DNA of 64,000 nucleotides from Paenibacillus sp. IHBB 10380 (GCF_000949425.1 NZ_CP010976.1:1984001-2048000); one strand, 5' to 3'. Counted from the stretch's first letter, positions 29,189-38,765 are shown. The notes: generated by a model from the letters alone, not told the origin. Translations and numbers: made by a program.

Positions 29189-29613
29189 CCTGATTTATGC
29201 TCGATTCTATTAAAAAGTTTCTATAGAAAAAGCATACTCTTTGTTCTTATAGTTAACAAGAAAGAACATGAATATAATCAAACTATCCTGCCCGTTAGTT
29301 GAACGGTAAAACCTTGAAAGTGACTTGTTTGTAGAAATCAAAAAGTCTCGGCAAGATGGAATCCAAGGTATATGCAAGCAAAATGATGTATGGATACGAC
29401 GTCGACATGAAGCTCCACAATCCCTAGTCTCTTCAGCCCAGCTAACACATCGAAAAATGCGATATAGTCGTACACTTGTTCATCATATGAGATGATCTTG
29501 ATGTAATAAATTAGTTAATTTAATGTCATTTCACAGTTTAGGGATCAGTATATAATTAACTTAGAAACTATGATTCATTGTATTTTTAAATTATTCGATT
29601 TCAGGAGGCATGC
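29189..29613. other. Gene-poor stretch with a partial repeat A
   Basis: A left end of repeat A (AACTATCCTGCCCGTTAGTT, 29281-29300) stands alone without hairpin or right end. The rest up to 29610 shows no supported gene; it may be transposon remnant. Confidence 0.45.
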
Positions 29614-30177
29614 ATGCAGGATAAGACTTCACCTAAATATTACCCATTTGTTATTACTGCAGTTTTGATATTTGCACTTGATCTCATCTATGTTTTTGCA
29701 CATTTCAATAATTATAGTGTGAACTTGTTTACAGGAAGTGGATACATTATACCGCTAATCATTAACATTGGATTTTTAATGTTTATTGCATTCGCTTATG
29801 ACAGATGGTGGTTATATATCGTACCCTCATTTCTCTGTGTTTTGCTAGGCATGTATATTGTTTTTGTGCTTCTTTTTAATTCTATAGTTTCTTGGCAATA
29901 TGATAATATTCATTCACCAAAGAGAACAGAAACGCTCATGATTAAACATCGATCAGCTTCTTTAGGTGAAACTACTTTTATTTATGAATTTTACAGAAAA
30001 TCTTTTATGGGGCTCTTACTTACGAAATTGGATAGATCGGATCTGGAAATAATGTTACGTGATACTCACGATAAAAAGGCTATGGACCTGCTTAATATTC
30101 AAAGTCCAACTTGGGTCAATGAAACTGAAGTTATTTTGCACACATTAAGTGGTGACAAAACAATTATATTAGAATAA
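29614..30177 (+). CDS. Membrane protein of unknown function
   Basis: 187 residues with three hydrophobic segments in the first half (FVITAVLIFALDLIYVFAHF; GYIIPLIINIGFLMFIAFAY; WWLYIVPSFLCVLLGMYIVF) and a soluble C-terminal half of about 95 residues (HRSASLGETTFIYEFYRKSF; TEVILHTLSGDKTIILE). I do not recognise the family. Good SD (AGGAGG) before the ATG. It is one of few plus-strand genes in this part, and a strong terminator follows. Confidence 0.65.
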   Translation: MQDKTSPKYYPFVITAVLIFALDLIYVFAHFNNYSVNLFTGSGYIIPLIINIGFLMFIAFAYDRWWLYIVPSFLCVLLGMYIVFVLLFNSIVSWQYDNIHSPKRTETLMIKHRSASLGETTFIYEFYRKSFMGLLLTKLDRSDLEIMLRDTHDKKAMDLLNIQSPTWVNETEVILHTLSGDKTIILE

Positions 30178-30236
30178 TAGGCTGTTTATCTAACCTCTGA
30201 CATGGCGACAGTTAAGAATCATTCATAAATACTCCT

Positions 30237-30292
30237 CAAAAAAGAATCGCCGCTCACTCCCGTTTTGGGAGTGAGCGGCGATTCTTTTTTAT
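30237..30292. terminator. Strong bidirectional terminator
   Basis: A perfect long stem: AGAATCGCCGCTCACTCCC with its complement after a short GTTTTG loop, flanked by A6 and T6. Ends the plus-strand membrane-protein gene. Confidence 0.9.
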
Positions 30293-30393
30293 ATTAGATT
30301 TCAGATTGAACTTTTAAAGCAATGATCTCTCCAAAGGCTCTGGCAACTGCTTTACCATCTACATCAGAATAATCAGAAACATCAAATTTTTCT

Positions 30394-30675
30394 TTGAAAG
30401 CAGCTCTGACCCCAACAGATGTCAAGGATTCAGAATGGATTGCAAAGCTACTAGAAGGAGCCACTATTAAACTCAGCTCTGTTATCTCTGATATTATGGG
30501 CCTTTTTTCTCGTGATATGCTGCGTTCTATTACTGATGGTGAAGATGATCTTGAGAAACTAGCGAACTTCGCTAGACGCACCATGAAACGAAAGAAGGAT
30601 CAACTTGAGCTTGCTCTACAAGGCTATGTAAATCATCACCAACGACGATTGCAGCTATCGAATATTAAGTATTAG
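30394..30675 (+). pseudogene. IS110-family transposase, internally deleted fragment
   Basis: Starts with TDVKDSEWIAKLLE, the DEDD-domain part of IS110 transposases, and joins directly to IKLSSVISDIMGLFSRDMLR and KKDQLELALQGYVNHHQRR from the C-terminal part, so a central piece is lost. The start and end of the gene are also missing. Confidence 0.8.
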
Positions 30676-30710
30676 ACTGACCTAATGAAACTCCCCGTTG
30701 ACAATGCTTA

Positions 30711-30785
30711 ATGACAAGAATCTGTTCCGATAAAACAAAAAAACCGCGATCTACGCGGACATTAATCGGACTATATTCTTGTCAT
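30711..30785. repeat. 75-bp element with perfect 11-bp terminal inverted repeats
   Basis: Ends ATGACAAGAAT (30711-30721) and ATTCTTGTCAT (30775-30785), with an internal hairpin CCGCGATcTACGCGG. A related element with the same CCGCGATtTACGCGG core is at about 33640-33715. It looks like a small non-autonomous (MITE/REP-like) element. Confidence 0.7.
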
Positions 30786-31202
30786 CTTACAATTACCTCG
30801 AAATTCCCCGCGTAAAGCACTTCTATTTTATCTGTGTAGTTAGTTTGTGTATATCTTCCAGTAAAGACTACTTGGTTCCCAAAGTAGTCTTTATTCACAA
30901 GAGTATAACCCACTTCAGGTGACTTCCTATATTCCTGAGCCAATAATATTGTGAATCCATTACTATATTTTTTAAAACAAATACCCGGCGAACAGTCACT
31001 CTTTTTTCAAAAGTGTCTATCTTCCGGGTGACAGTTCATCCTGAACCTGAGAACTGCTCTTTTTTGTTTGTGTGACATAAGGTGATAATTATGATGAATA
31101 CAACCATTTTTCATATCTTGATTGTCTATATTGTAGTCGCTTGCACGATATATACAAAATGCTCGTTTGAATGTATTAAGCTGTTATAACAAGCGCATGG
31201 TT
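30786..31202. other. Gene-free stretch
   Basis: No supported gene. The part at 31003-31031 is shared with 5450-5478. A weak stem near 31012-31055 (GGGTGACAGTTCATCCTGAACC type) may be a terminator on either strand. Confidence 0.35.
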
Positions 31203-32486
31203 TTATTTTTTGATATCTACAGGAATCGATATTTTCTTATTATAGGTTTTTATATATTGGAATTCGTCCGGCAGCAGGAATTCCGGTTTGTCCGTTGTGT
31301 TAAAAGAATACGTCTGCTCCCACATAATATTGCCGTTCTTCAAATCCCAAGGGCGTTCTTTGGAGATCGATGATACAGGAACTACGTTACCGCCAGCTTG
31401 TATGAATAAATTGTCCGTTTCCAAGAAAGTAAACTGTTTTCTGGCAATGACGATATCATAGCCTGTATCGGTTTTAGTAACGCTTCGAATCCATAACTTT
31501 TCATCTCCTACTTTGATGGATCGATCGGATGGTGACGCAAGCGAGATAGGTTCTTTGATTTTGTGGTATCCTTCAAAATTTTCGAGTACAAGTTCAATGG
31601 ACTGAATATTGTCTGTAGGGAACGCATCAAATTTAATTTGAAAGTCTGGATTACGTCCCCCTCCTGCACTTGATCCAACTTCTGTTCCATTCACATAAAG
31701 CTTGGTTTCGCCTGAAAATCTCGGATATTCTTCTAGTTCATAATGCCCCTTCACGATGGTTGAAGTTGGCGAAGCCGTAATGTAATCATAGTGAATCGTT
31801 CCTTTATCGACAGCGATGGATTCTGAAAGATCCTCTTTAATGATACTCTTCATCGCTTTATTCGCTTCAAAATCGAAGGAGATGGGATAAGATATCTTCT
31901 CCCCATTATCAAGCCACTCATGGAATGTAACGGTTAATGTTCGAGAGAATGGACTAACGGGCTCGAATTCAGTGTCCCCCACGAACTGGCTCTTATTTTT
32001 GCCGGGATTCCCGCCTCCTCCTAGCGGAGCTGAATTGGTCAAGAACCCTTGCAATCGATCAAAGCCATAACGAACAAAATCATGGTCAGTATATTCGGTG
32101 CCTGCAGGTCGATCAATGGTGTAATACATGCGAAATACATTATCGTCCGCAATCACACCATTAATGGTAAGGACAGTGCCGTCCTTAAGCGTTGTGCTTT
32201 TGTTTACCCTTTGTCCGAGTCCCTGATTCATCACTTCAGCAAAGCTTAGAGAGTTTAAGCTGATTTTATTAAAGTAATAAGCTAAGGCAGGATACTCATA
32301 AACTCCGCCCATTAGAATGAGCGCTGCAACAGCTGATGATATCCATGCCACAGCTTTATTCATGTTTCTTTTTTTCGTGGGAACACGCTGAAGTGCATCC
32401 CGAAGTCTTCCCTCTAGTCCTGACGGAGCCTGTACCCTATTCAACGTCTGTTTATACTCCTCTAATTTCTCCTCGATCGTTTTCAT
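31203..32486 (-). CDS. Anti-sigma factor, DUF4179 domain protein
   Basis: 427 residues from the ATG at 32486 behind GGAGGTGATC. A short cytosolic N-terminus (about 1-45, KTIEEKLEEYKQTLNRVQAP) is followed by one membrane helix (VAWISSAVAALILMGGVY) and a large outer domain starting with the DUF4179 region (FNKISLNSLSFAEVMNQGLG; TLKDGTVLTINGVIADDNVF). This is the layout of Firmicute anti-sigma factors that hold an ECF sigma factor at the membrane. It overlaps the sigma gene by about 35 bp, so both are co-translated. Confidence 0.85.
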   Translation of the reverse strand: MKTIEEKLEEYKQTLNRVQAPSGLEGRLRDALQRVPTKKRNMNKAVAWISSAVAALILMGGVYEYPALAYYFNKISLNSLSFAEVMNQGLGQRVNKSTTLKDGTVLTINGVIADDNVFRMYYTIDRPAGTEYTDHDFVRYGFDRLQGFLTNSAPLGGGGNPGKNKSQFVGDTEFEPVSPFSRTLTVTFHEWLDNGEKISYPISFDFEANKAMKSIIKEDLSESIAVDKGTIHYDYITASPTSTIVKGHYELEEYPRFSGETKLYVNGTEVGSSAGGGRNPDFQIKFDAFPTDNIQSIELVLENFEGYHKIKEPISLASPSDRSIKVGDEKLWIRSVTKTDTGYDIVIARKQFTFLETDNLFIQAGGNVVPVSSISKERPWDLKNGNIMWEQTYSFNTTDKPEFLLPDEFQYIKTYNKKISIPVDIKK

Positions 32487-33015
32487 AACGATCACCTCCG
32501 ATCATGGCTTTCAGTTTTTGTATTCCTTGTGAGATCCTCGATTTGATGGTTCCGAGCGGCGCGCCGGTCATGTCCGCAATCGTCTGGTACGGAAGATCAT
32601 GAATATATCGAAGTTCGATCGCTTCTCGCTGCTGAGCATTCAGATGGGATAGCAGCACCTGCATATCCAGCTCAGACTCTGTATGGCGATATGGATTATC
32701 GTCAGTGAATGCAGCAAGGGATAGTTCTTGCTCGTCTTCCAGTGGAAAAAATCGCCCTTTTTTGCGGAGTAATGTTTTGCACCGATTGACGAGAATGGTT
32801 TTGCTCCAGCTGTAGAATGCTTCGCCCTTTTGCAATTGATCAATCTTTTCATACAGTGTAACAATCATGTCTTCCATGGCATCCATCGCATCATGCTCGT
32901 TTCCCATGTAGGTATACGCTAGACGATAATAAGCGTCCTGATCGGCCATGATGAGTTGTAATAAAGCTTCTTTGTTGCCCTTTATGGCTTGTTTGACAAG
33001 ATGGCTTGCTTTCAT
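32452..33015 (-). CDS. RNA polymerase ECF sigma factor
   Basis: 187 residues from the ATG behind GGGGAGAG at 33015. Region 2 is AYTYMGNEHDAMDAMEDMIV, and region 4 is EAIELRYIHDLPYQTIADMT followed by GAPLGTIKSRISQGIQKLK, the DNA-binding helix-turn-helix. It forms an overlapping pair with the anti-sigma gene. An upstream candidate ECF promoter (TGTGAC, 18-bp gap, CGTA on the minus strand around 33075-33110) would allow autoregulation; that is a weak motif match. The family answers envelope stress in Bacillales. Confidence 0.9.
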   Translation of the reverse strand: MKASHLVKQAIKGNKEALLQLIMADQDAYYRLAYTYMGNEHDAMDAMEDMIVTLYEKIDQLQKGEAFYSWSKTILVNRCKTLLRKKGRFFPLEDEQELSLAAFTDDNPYRHTESELDMQVLLSHLNAQQREAIELRYIHDLPYQTIADMTGAPLGTIKSRISQGIQKLKAMIGGDRYENDRGEIRGV

Positions 33016-33600
33016 GTTCTCTCCCCTTTTCATAGATTAGAGATCCCAGAGGTTATAAAAGTTCATTTTGTACGAAAAAACTTTATACCCATGTCACAGT
33101 CACAGGAAAGTTACTACATCCCTAGGAGATTGCGGAGGGGGATAAAGTTCCGGCAATTGATTCTTTTCAAGATTACGTTTCCCTCTGAAAGCCCGCATAT
33201 AACTTGGGGTCAGCCAGGTCGCGTAGGCGCGGAGTAAATGAAACCTAGTAAGTGTATCAAACCTCATTCTTTATCTTGGCAGAGCAGGCCCAATTAGCAT
33301 TTTCATTACTTCAGCCAAGTACAATGATCACGGATTTAGGTTCATATTTAATCCCATCCAAATAAGGGGAATCACGAAATCAAGCGTAAAGTATCATATA
33401 CTTGGTTCTTGAGAGAGATTGTAGTCATTTTTCGGTTCCGCCGTCCCCACAGCCTTATCTTGAAGTTGCTCATTACAATTATGGCTACATTATATCCATA
33501 ATGCCTTTTGGACATTTTTGTGTCATTAGACGCACTAGTTGTGATCATACATTCATCTTACTTCATTATTTGTTAATCGGTAATGTCCTCATCTTCTTGT
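33016..33600. other. Promoter region of sigma gene and gene-free stretch
   Basis: The first 100 bp should hold the sigma/anti-sigma promoter. Beyond 33120 I see no supported gene, only short frames without ribosome sites. Confidence 0.35.
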
Positions 33601-33612
33601 CAAGAACAGTAA

Positions 33613-33658
33613 TGTCCCCAAGTTCTTGTCAAATAAAAATAACAAGAACTTGGGGACA
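33613..33658. repeat. Perfect 17-bp inverted repeat
   Basis: TGTCCCCAAGTTCTTGT at 33613-33629 and its exact complement at 33642-33658 with a 12-bp A/T loop. It adjoins the CCGCGATtTACGCGG hairpin (33668-33684). The end GGGGACA recurs in degenerate form at 19930 and 52115-52165, so it belongs to a REP-like family. Confidence 0.75.
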
Positions 33659-33755
33659 TAAAATAAAAAACCGCGATTTACGCGGCATCTAAGTCCCTGT
33701 GTTCATGTCATCCGACTCTTATACAATCAATCTCTAATTGGTCGTGATCAACTAA

Positions 33756-33803
33756 AAATGACCACCTCAATAAACTGTTAAAGTTCATAAAGGTGGTCAT
33801 TTT
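33756..33803. terminator. Hairpin, terminator-like
   Basis: Arms AAATGACCACCT and AGGTGGTCATTT around a 24-bp spacer. It is not next to an intact gene, so it may be a leftover from a lost gene or a repeat. Confidence 0.5.
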
Positions 33804-33994
33804 CTGGACAGCAGCAGCAAACGACAAGAAATTGAAATTCAGGGTTGTTTGGTTTACTAGTGAGACTCCGTCTAATTATCACATTCGATGCAAAGCGCGC
33901 TTCTGAATTGCCCTCGATCTTTGATGCCGACCGCCTCACTTCTGTGTTATTCAACAATCGTAACCCTTTAGCTTAACAAATGAGTTGCCAGTTC

Positions 33995-34265
33995 TACATT
34001 GTCAGCCTTTTCGACTGGCGACATGGAGAACAGCACCCCAATGGCAGCGAACCGACTTATCTGGACGTCTATTAAGACGAACTCGGATCTCGTTGTAGAG
34101 CTTGTCCCGTTTCTATTCCTCCATAAGTATGTGTCCGGAGAAGGTTTCGAGGAGTTTAATGTACTCATCAACATGATGAATACGCTCCCAATCGAAGTGT
34201 CGTATGTGAACAACCTCAAACAGGCCGCTTTTCTCAATCTCATCTCTCTGCTCGTGCAGTTCATT
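33995..34265 (-). pseudogene. SAM-dependent methyltransferase, C-terminal remnant
   Basis: The minus strand reads LHEQRDEIEKSGLFEVVHIR, HFDWERIHHVDEYIKLLETF, SGHILMEE with an in-frame TAG, then RDKLYNEIRVRLNRRP. This is the tail of Methyltransf_11-type enzymes (S-G-x-F-E-V ... Y-x-x-L-L-x-T-x-S). The catalytic half is missing and one stop is present. Confidence 0.55.
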
Positions 34266-34421
34266 TACTCAATTACGTATAACAATATATGTTCTTGTCG
34301 TCTTACATCTATACATTCAATATCGGGAACCTTTCCAGTAACGGAAAGATTATTACAAGGAAGAAGACTGCCGGTAAATTTCGCCGACAGTCTTTCTCTT
34401 CCAAGTAGTATGCTCCTCATC

Positions 34422-34526
34422 CTATTCGCTGGACAATTCCTTGAGCGACTTGATTTTACCATGGGGATGCTGTTCTTGCTTTCGTGACTTCCAGGCAGCT
34501 TCTTTCCTTCTCTTCTGGCGAGCCAT
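34422..34526 (-). CDS. Possible 34-residue basic protein
   Basis: A very basic small frame (MARQKRRKEAAWKSRKQEQH..., ending LKELSSE) behind a strong ribosome site AGAGGAGGATATCTGTT. A terminator-like stem (AGACTGcCGG...CCGaCAGTCT, 34364-34392) follows about 30 bp downstream on the same strand. Clean SD, compact frame and stem make a real small gene plausible. I do not recognise the family. Confidence 0.4.
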   Translation of the reverse strand: MARQKRRKEAAWKSRKQEQHPHGKIKSLKELSSE

Positions 34527-34870
34527 AACAGATATCCTCCTCTGGAAATTGAGATGTATAGCACTTCCTTATGTTGCCATCTCTGGGCGCTGTTCATTCA
34601 TGAAATTAATTCTGTGAAACGGCTTAATTTATACACTAGAGGTATTTGTGTTAAAACGGATGTATCCGCGCGCTCGGCGACTCCCGCTTTTTTCATGTGC
34701 TGAGGCAGTTTCCTCTAGGGGAACACGGAGTAGATCGTTATTTTCTGTCACTTAATTTGTCCAAAAAAGTTTTCCTCCATACTATCTGGACAAGAACTTA
34801 TATCTTTAAAACAAAATCTTTTCCGCTCGTTGGTTTAATGACAGCACATCGTTTTTGTGCACTATCGTGG
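34527..34870. other. Gene-free stretch
   Basis: No supported gene; short palindromes only. Confidence 0.3.
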
Positions 34871-34899
34871 TGTTACCGCCTTCCAGCTACCCCTCTATG

Positions 34900-35154
34900 A
34901 AGGATTAGTCCCTTAGCTGTGACCGATGCAATATAGGGGTTCTCGTATATTAGGAAATTATTCGGTTTGGAGGTTGGACAAAAATTCTGTAAACACTTGT
35001 CCATCAAAGTAGCCACGGCAACCAATTCATTGTTGCTATTCAAGCACTCGATTATTTCTGATACAGCACGCTTGTCTCCACCATTGAACTCAAGATTTAA
35101 TTTAGATAACGCATCTGCATCGCTTATCGTTGCCAATCTTACATTGGGAAGCAC
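34900..35154 (-). pseudogene. GNAT acetyltransferase, N-terminal fragment
   Basis: The minus strand gives MLPNVRLATISDADALSKLN, LEFNGGDKRAVSEIIECLNS and NNELVAVATLMDKCLQNFCP, the first third of an aminoglycoside- or ribosomal-protein-type GNAT domain. The acetyl-CoA binding part is missing, and unrelated sequence follows. Truncated and inactive. Confidence 0.6.
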
Positions 35155-35246
35155 TCATTCACCCATTTCTAAAAATATTGATTTTACATTCATATATATT
35201 TATAACTTCGTTACCCTTGAAAGAATATCCTTTCAGCTATCATCTT

Positions 35247-35324
35247 AACCTGCCCTTTAGTTGAAAAAACGGCTGCCAAGCGGCAGCTATTTATTCTTGA
35301 ACTATCGTTCTCCGTCAGCTTAAG
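35247..35324 (+). repeat. Dispersed hairpin repeat A, copy 5
   Basis: AACCTGCCCTTTAGTTGAAA, hairpin GGCTGCCaagCGGCAGC, then TTGAACTATCGTTCTCCGTC. A lone right end (TCTCCCGTTAACTTAGA) also lies at about 35416-35432, suggesting a second, deleted copy. Confidence 0.75.
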
Positions 35325-35440
35325 CATTTCTGGCGCCTCTCCCGGTTTACCACGATCATCTGCAACACCTTTCGGGCTTTGACGTTACCGGCGAATAGTT
35401 GTGAGGAACCGTCCCCGTCTCCCGTTAACTTAGACGTTCA

Positions 35441-35839
35441 TTACTTTACTCTCGGTATCAAAAATGCTTTTTCTGTCTTCTCAAAACCAATACGTGGGTA
35501 ATACTCCATTGCAGTTGGTGCAGAAAGTAATAATAAAGAAACCTCTTCCCCTAAGTGTTCCCGTAAACGTTCAACAAGTTCTGTTCCAATACCAGTCTTC
35601 TGATATTCCTGACATACCGCTAAATCTGATAAATAACAACAATATGAGAAATCAGTAATACCTCTTGCAATACCTACAAGTTTATCCCCATCCCAAGCAG
35701 AAATGTTAACATCGGCATTATCAATCATTCTTTGAATACGTTCAAGGTCATCAGCAGGACGTTTAATTCCAGAACTTTTGAAAACGTCCGAAACATCTGT
35801 AGAACAAAGCGAAGTATTAATTTTGTACTCTATTTCCAT
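35441..35839 (-). CDS. GNAT N-acetyltransferase
   Basis: 132 residues from the ATG behind AAGGGGTG at 35839; upstream residues of the longer frame are not typical. Acetyl-CoA site: AVCQEYQKTGIGTELVERLR (Q/R-x-x-G-x-G/A variant Q-K-T-G-I-G-T). Other family parts: SAWDGDKLVGIARGITDFSY and APTAMEYYPRIGFEKTEKAF. It resembles YhbS/PhnO-like small acetyltransferases; substrate unknown. Confidence 0.85.
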   Translation of the reverse strand: MEIEYKINTSLCSTDVSDVFKSSGIKRPADDLERIQRMIDNADVNISAWDGDKLVGIARGITDFSYCCYLSDLAVCQEYQKTGIGTELVERLREHLGEEVSLLLLSAPTAMEYYPRIGFEKTEKAFLIPRVK

Positions 35840-36043
35840 ATGTACACCCCTTATGTGATTTAGTTTATACAACAATATATATAAATTGGAATGAACAAAA
35901 GAGCCAATCAAGGTTTTTTTGTTAGTCCATTGATTAATTCACTATTACGGAAATATCGTCTAGTTCTACGATGGACCTTACGTGTCCACAGTCCTCTAAG
36001 GAGGTTTTAATTTGGCTTCCTGATCCATTTGGTCCAACTATTT

Positions 36044-36547
36044 CTAATCGTATTGCCATACAAGCTGTCCCTTTCTCATTTTTGCTGCATAGATGATTTG
36101 ACCCGTATGATAATGAACCTCTCTCACCATCGCTATCATTAAATTGAGAGCTGTCGTCTCGTTATTTACTTGGCTATATGTAAGAGTCGGTAAATTAAGA
36201 AAGGGTTGTGTCATCAATAACTCCGGGTTAGATTGGAGGCGTTCAAGATATTGAATGATAATATCAAAAGCATCCCTGGTCATTTTTATGGCTTGTTCTT
36301 TTGACATTTCTAGCCCTTTTTCAAATTCCCTCTCTCTATCTCTTGTGTCGGGAATATCTAAGAGGATTGTTTCAATTCGAGAGTGTACTGCACCACTAAT
36401 ATGCGCAACTAAATTGGCAATACTGTCCGTTGTTGGTGACGAAGTAATATCTTCTTCGGACAATTGCTCAAGTGCTTGAAGAGTCCATTTCTTTTCCGAT
36501 CTAAACTTAACCAACATACTTTCAATTAACTCAAAGGCGATATCCAT
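36044..36547 (-). CDS. DinB-family protein
   Basis: 167 residues from the ATG at 36547 (SD GGGGGT); the longer frame adds atypical residues. DinB/DUF664 four-helix bundle with the usual metal-binding histidines in SIANLVAHISGAVHSRIETI and in MVREVHYHTGQIIYAAKM. Members include bacillithiol-transferase-type enzymes and DNA-damage-induced proteins; which one is not clear. Single gene in the cassette region. Confidence 0.85.
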   Translation of the reverse strand: MDIAFELIESMLVKFRSEKKWTLQALEQLSEEDITSSPTTDSIANLVAHISGAVHSRIETILLDIPDTRDREREFEKGLEMSKEQAIKMTRDAFDIIIQYLERLQSNPELLMTQPFLNLPTLTYSQVNNETTALNLMIAMVREVHYHTGQIIYAAKMRKGQLVWQYD

Positions 36548-36625
36548 TAGCAACCCCCAAAAAATAAGTTTATGTATGATTTCACCAAACAAACATTCTC
36601 TGTACAATGGAAATTTAATAATCAC

Positions 36626-37263
36626 TTACCACTGCGGCAATGAATACAGGTTCTTGTCCTTCGACATGTGTAGCGTCATGAACATGCATGAGTTAGGTAC
36701 CATTGCCCGCTCCCCCATTCCAATCCCCTTCTGTGGCTGAAATTCCGGGAGTGCCTGAAGCGCTTTGGCTGCCCAAATCGTTTCTTGTGGTAAAGCCAAA
36801 GTTTAACACCTTACATATTTGCGTTTGAAACCAAGTTGCCCTTTATCTACTGCCTTTTGAATATTTTCGGAAGCGAGTAGAAACTTGCTTTTTGTCTTGT
36901 CCCGTTTGACTTCTACTGGACCAACTGCCTTTGCAGTATCGACCTTCGACGCATGCGATTCAATTATCGGTAACTTCTTGTGCAAAATCTGTTTCCGCCA
37001 AGGTTACTGCCACTACATAATCGGAAAGTATATAAAAATAAGCCAAATCTATCCAACGCTTAAAATCAGCTCAGCCAAAGGTTGATTTTTTTTGATTTTC
37101 TCGGCAATGGGCTTCATTGCGCCGTCACTCCTTTCAATATTTACTCTATAAAAAAGGGTGTTGTTTGTCCGACATTCCATGCACATAGAAGTCGGTAAGA
37201 ACGTTCAATTATAATTTAATAATAAGTGGATACTATCTTCAACTGTTCATTTTATTGAGCATA
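36626..37263. other. Degenerate stretch, possible phage-gene remnant
   Basis: Several short minus-strand frames (for example LAETDFAQEVTDN, KRDKTKSKFLLASENIQKAV) suggest one or two broken genes, but none is long enough or similar enough to name. A lone left end of repeat A follows at 37264-37285 with a stem TACCTTGCCcaaactGGCAAGGTA. Confidence 0.35.
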
Positions 37264-37506
37264 TCTGCCCGTTAGCTTAATCTCGAACATAAACTACCTT
37301 GCCCAAACTGGCAAGGTACGGTGCTTACATATAATGTAACATCAATATTCATTTGGGACATCATGTAAATGAAGATTATCATCTGCGCAGGAAAGTTACC
37401 CTTACCTATTACAAGAAAGACCACGTTGGCGTTATGCCTCTGTGGTCTTTCTATATAAGGAAGCTAAGTCCTTAGCATATCAAAAGCTAATTTCTAAGGT
37501 TTGCAT

Positions 37507-37677
37507 TTAACTATTCCATCCATTAATAAAACCTTTAACAAAGTCAGCGACGGCATATGCTAATAGCAAAATACAGCTTAATGAGCCTAAACTAATAATG
37601 ATCTTGTTTTTCTTTTTAATCCCAATTACTAATAGCACTATAGTAACAACTAAAAATAAGATTTCAAAAATCCACAT
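37507..37677 (-). CDS. Small membrane protein, 56 residues
   Basis: Starts MWIFEILFLVVTIVLLVIGI, then the basic loop KKKNK and a second hydrophobic helix IISLGSLSCILLLAYAVADF. A good SD (AGGGGTATTGC) precedes the ATG, and the gene ends well before the stem at 37420-37455. Two-helix small membrane proteins of this kind are often stress or immunity peptides. It lies next to immunity-like genes; its function is not known. Confidence 0.55.
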   Translation of the reverse strand: MWIFEILFLVVTIVLLVIGIKKKNKIIISLGSLSCILLLAYAVADFVKGFINGWNS

Positions 37678-37722
37678 TGCAATACCCCTAATAGTTTATT
37701 TTTATTTCTCTTTCAAGCGATT

Positions 37723-37914
37723 TCTGATAACGTAACTGCATTCCTGACGTCCTAGCGGCTTAAGTTGTTGGGTTAATCTATCGAAGCGATTGACTTTGAC
37801 CCGGTGGCTCCGCCACTTAGCCGATTGGATGTGTCGCCTAAATTCACTTCTCCGAATATCCTCTCGGCGACCAAGGAGCGTAAGCGACGATGTAGTTATG
37901 TTCTGTTATCTGAA
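37723..37914 (+). repeat. Dispersed repeat B, copy 1
   Basis: About 190 bp starting TGATAACGTAACTGCATTCC and ending TGTTCTGTTATCTGA, with long imperfect internal stems (CGGCTTAAG / CTTAGCCG; GTCGCC / GGCGAC). It shares this skeleton with 38575-38723 and 39340-39498. The terminal AGATAAC-like ends are inverted. Confidence 0.75.
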
Positions 37915-38574
37915 GGGAATGCCTTCTTTGAGTCGACTAAACATATTTTTTCTTGTTTCCTTGATTTCCCACTTACCTGAATAAACCACTTCACCTTTAT
38001 TTTTAAGAACAAATTTTCGGGCTTTATTAAAATCAAATTTTTTAATTAGCGAGTTATCAACTTCATTGCAAATCGTCTCGAATTTTTCTTCTTTTTCTTT
38101 CCAAGAAAATTCAGAATCCCATATCTCTACTAATTGACAACCTACAATTGATCTATTTAACAAATCCTTTAATTCATCAGAAATATATGTATAGGGTAAA
38201 AGTATGTCTTGATGAGGTAATTTAATTCTAAAAATATGTTGATCTCTTAGGGTTTCTCTGATTAACGATAAGGAATATTCATCATACTCAGCTAAATTAT
38301 TTCTATCATATCTTTTTACTTTAGAATTAACTGGATCAATGCAGTCAATAATAGTTAGTACATGCAGAATAAAATATTGTTCTCCTACAGCACTTGAAAG
38401 TGGTAGAAATTCAAGATTATTTATTTTATTTTGTTCTAAAATATCTTTTACTTTTCTACTGACAACTAACGCTCCACTGTATCTGCTTAAAATATCAGCT
38501 GGCTTACCTACATCGTTAATTTGAACGTTGTAAGAAGACCATTCATGAATTACTTGTATTATATTGCATTCCTT
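37906..38574 (-). pseudogene. Imm11-family (DUF1629-like) immunity protein, lacking a start
   Basis: A long minus-strand frame of about 220 codons with no ATG near its beginning; a TGA stands just before it inside repeat B. Content: VGKPADILSRYSGALVVSRK, VKDILEQNKINNLEFLPLSS, GEQYFILHVLTIIDCIDPVN, YTYISDELKDLLNRSIVGCQ. This is the pattern of Imm11 proteins that guard cells against polymorphic toxins. The usual N-terminal 25-35 residues are missing, cut at the repeat boundary. The stop codon at the 3' end lies inside the adjoining repeat B copy. Loss of the start suggests an inactive gene; translation from a rare start cannot be ruled out. Confidence 0.65.
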
Positions 38575-38723
38575 TCAGATAACGTATGCGTATCTGCGAC
38601 GTGACCCGGCCATAGATAGCTCTTATCTTAGGCCGGGTCATGTGCTGTCTGAGTTTACTTCCATGATTTCACTCTCGACAACCAAGGGGCAAATGCCCCG
38701 CAGCGTTAGATAGAGTATTATAA
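38575..38723 (+). repeat. Dispersed repeat B, copy 2
   Basis: Diverged, shorter copy: CAGATAACGTATGCGTATCT, a strong stem GACCCGGCC / GGCCGGGTC, then the conserved CTCGACAACCAAGG and GCAGCGTTAGATAGA at the end. Confidence 0.65.
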
Positions 38724-38765
38724 GATGTTGCTACCTTCTTCGAAACTACTCTCGTATTACTTTTT

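Noticed and set aside
33999..34487. 162-codon plus-strand open frame
   Set aside because: It lies antisense to a recognisable methyltransferase tail and the small basic gene, has no ribosome site and no family-like sequence; a shadow frame.
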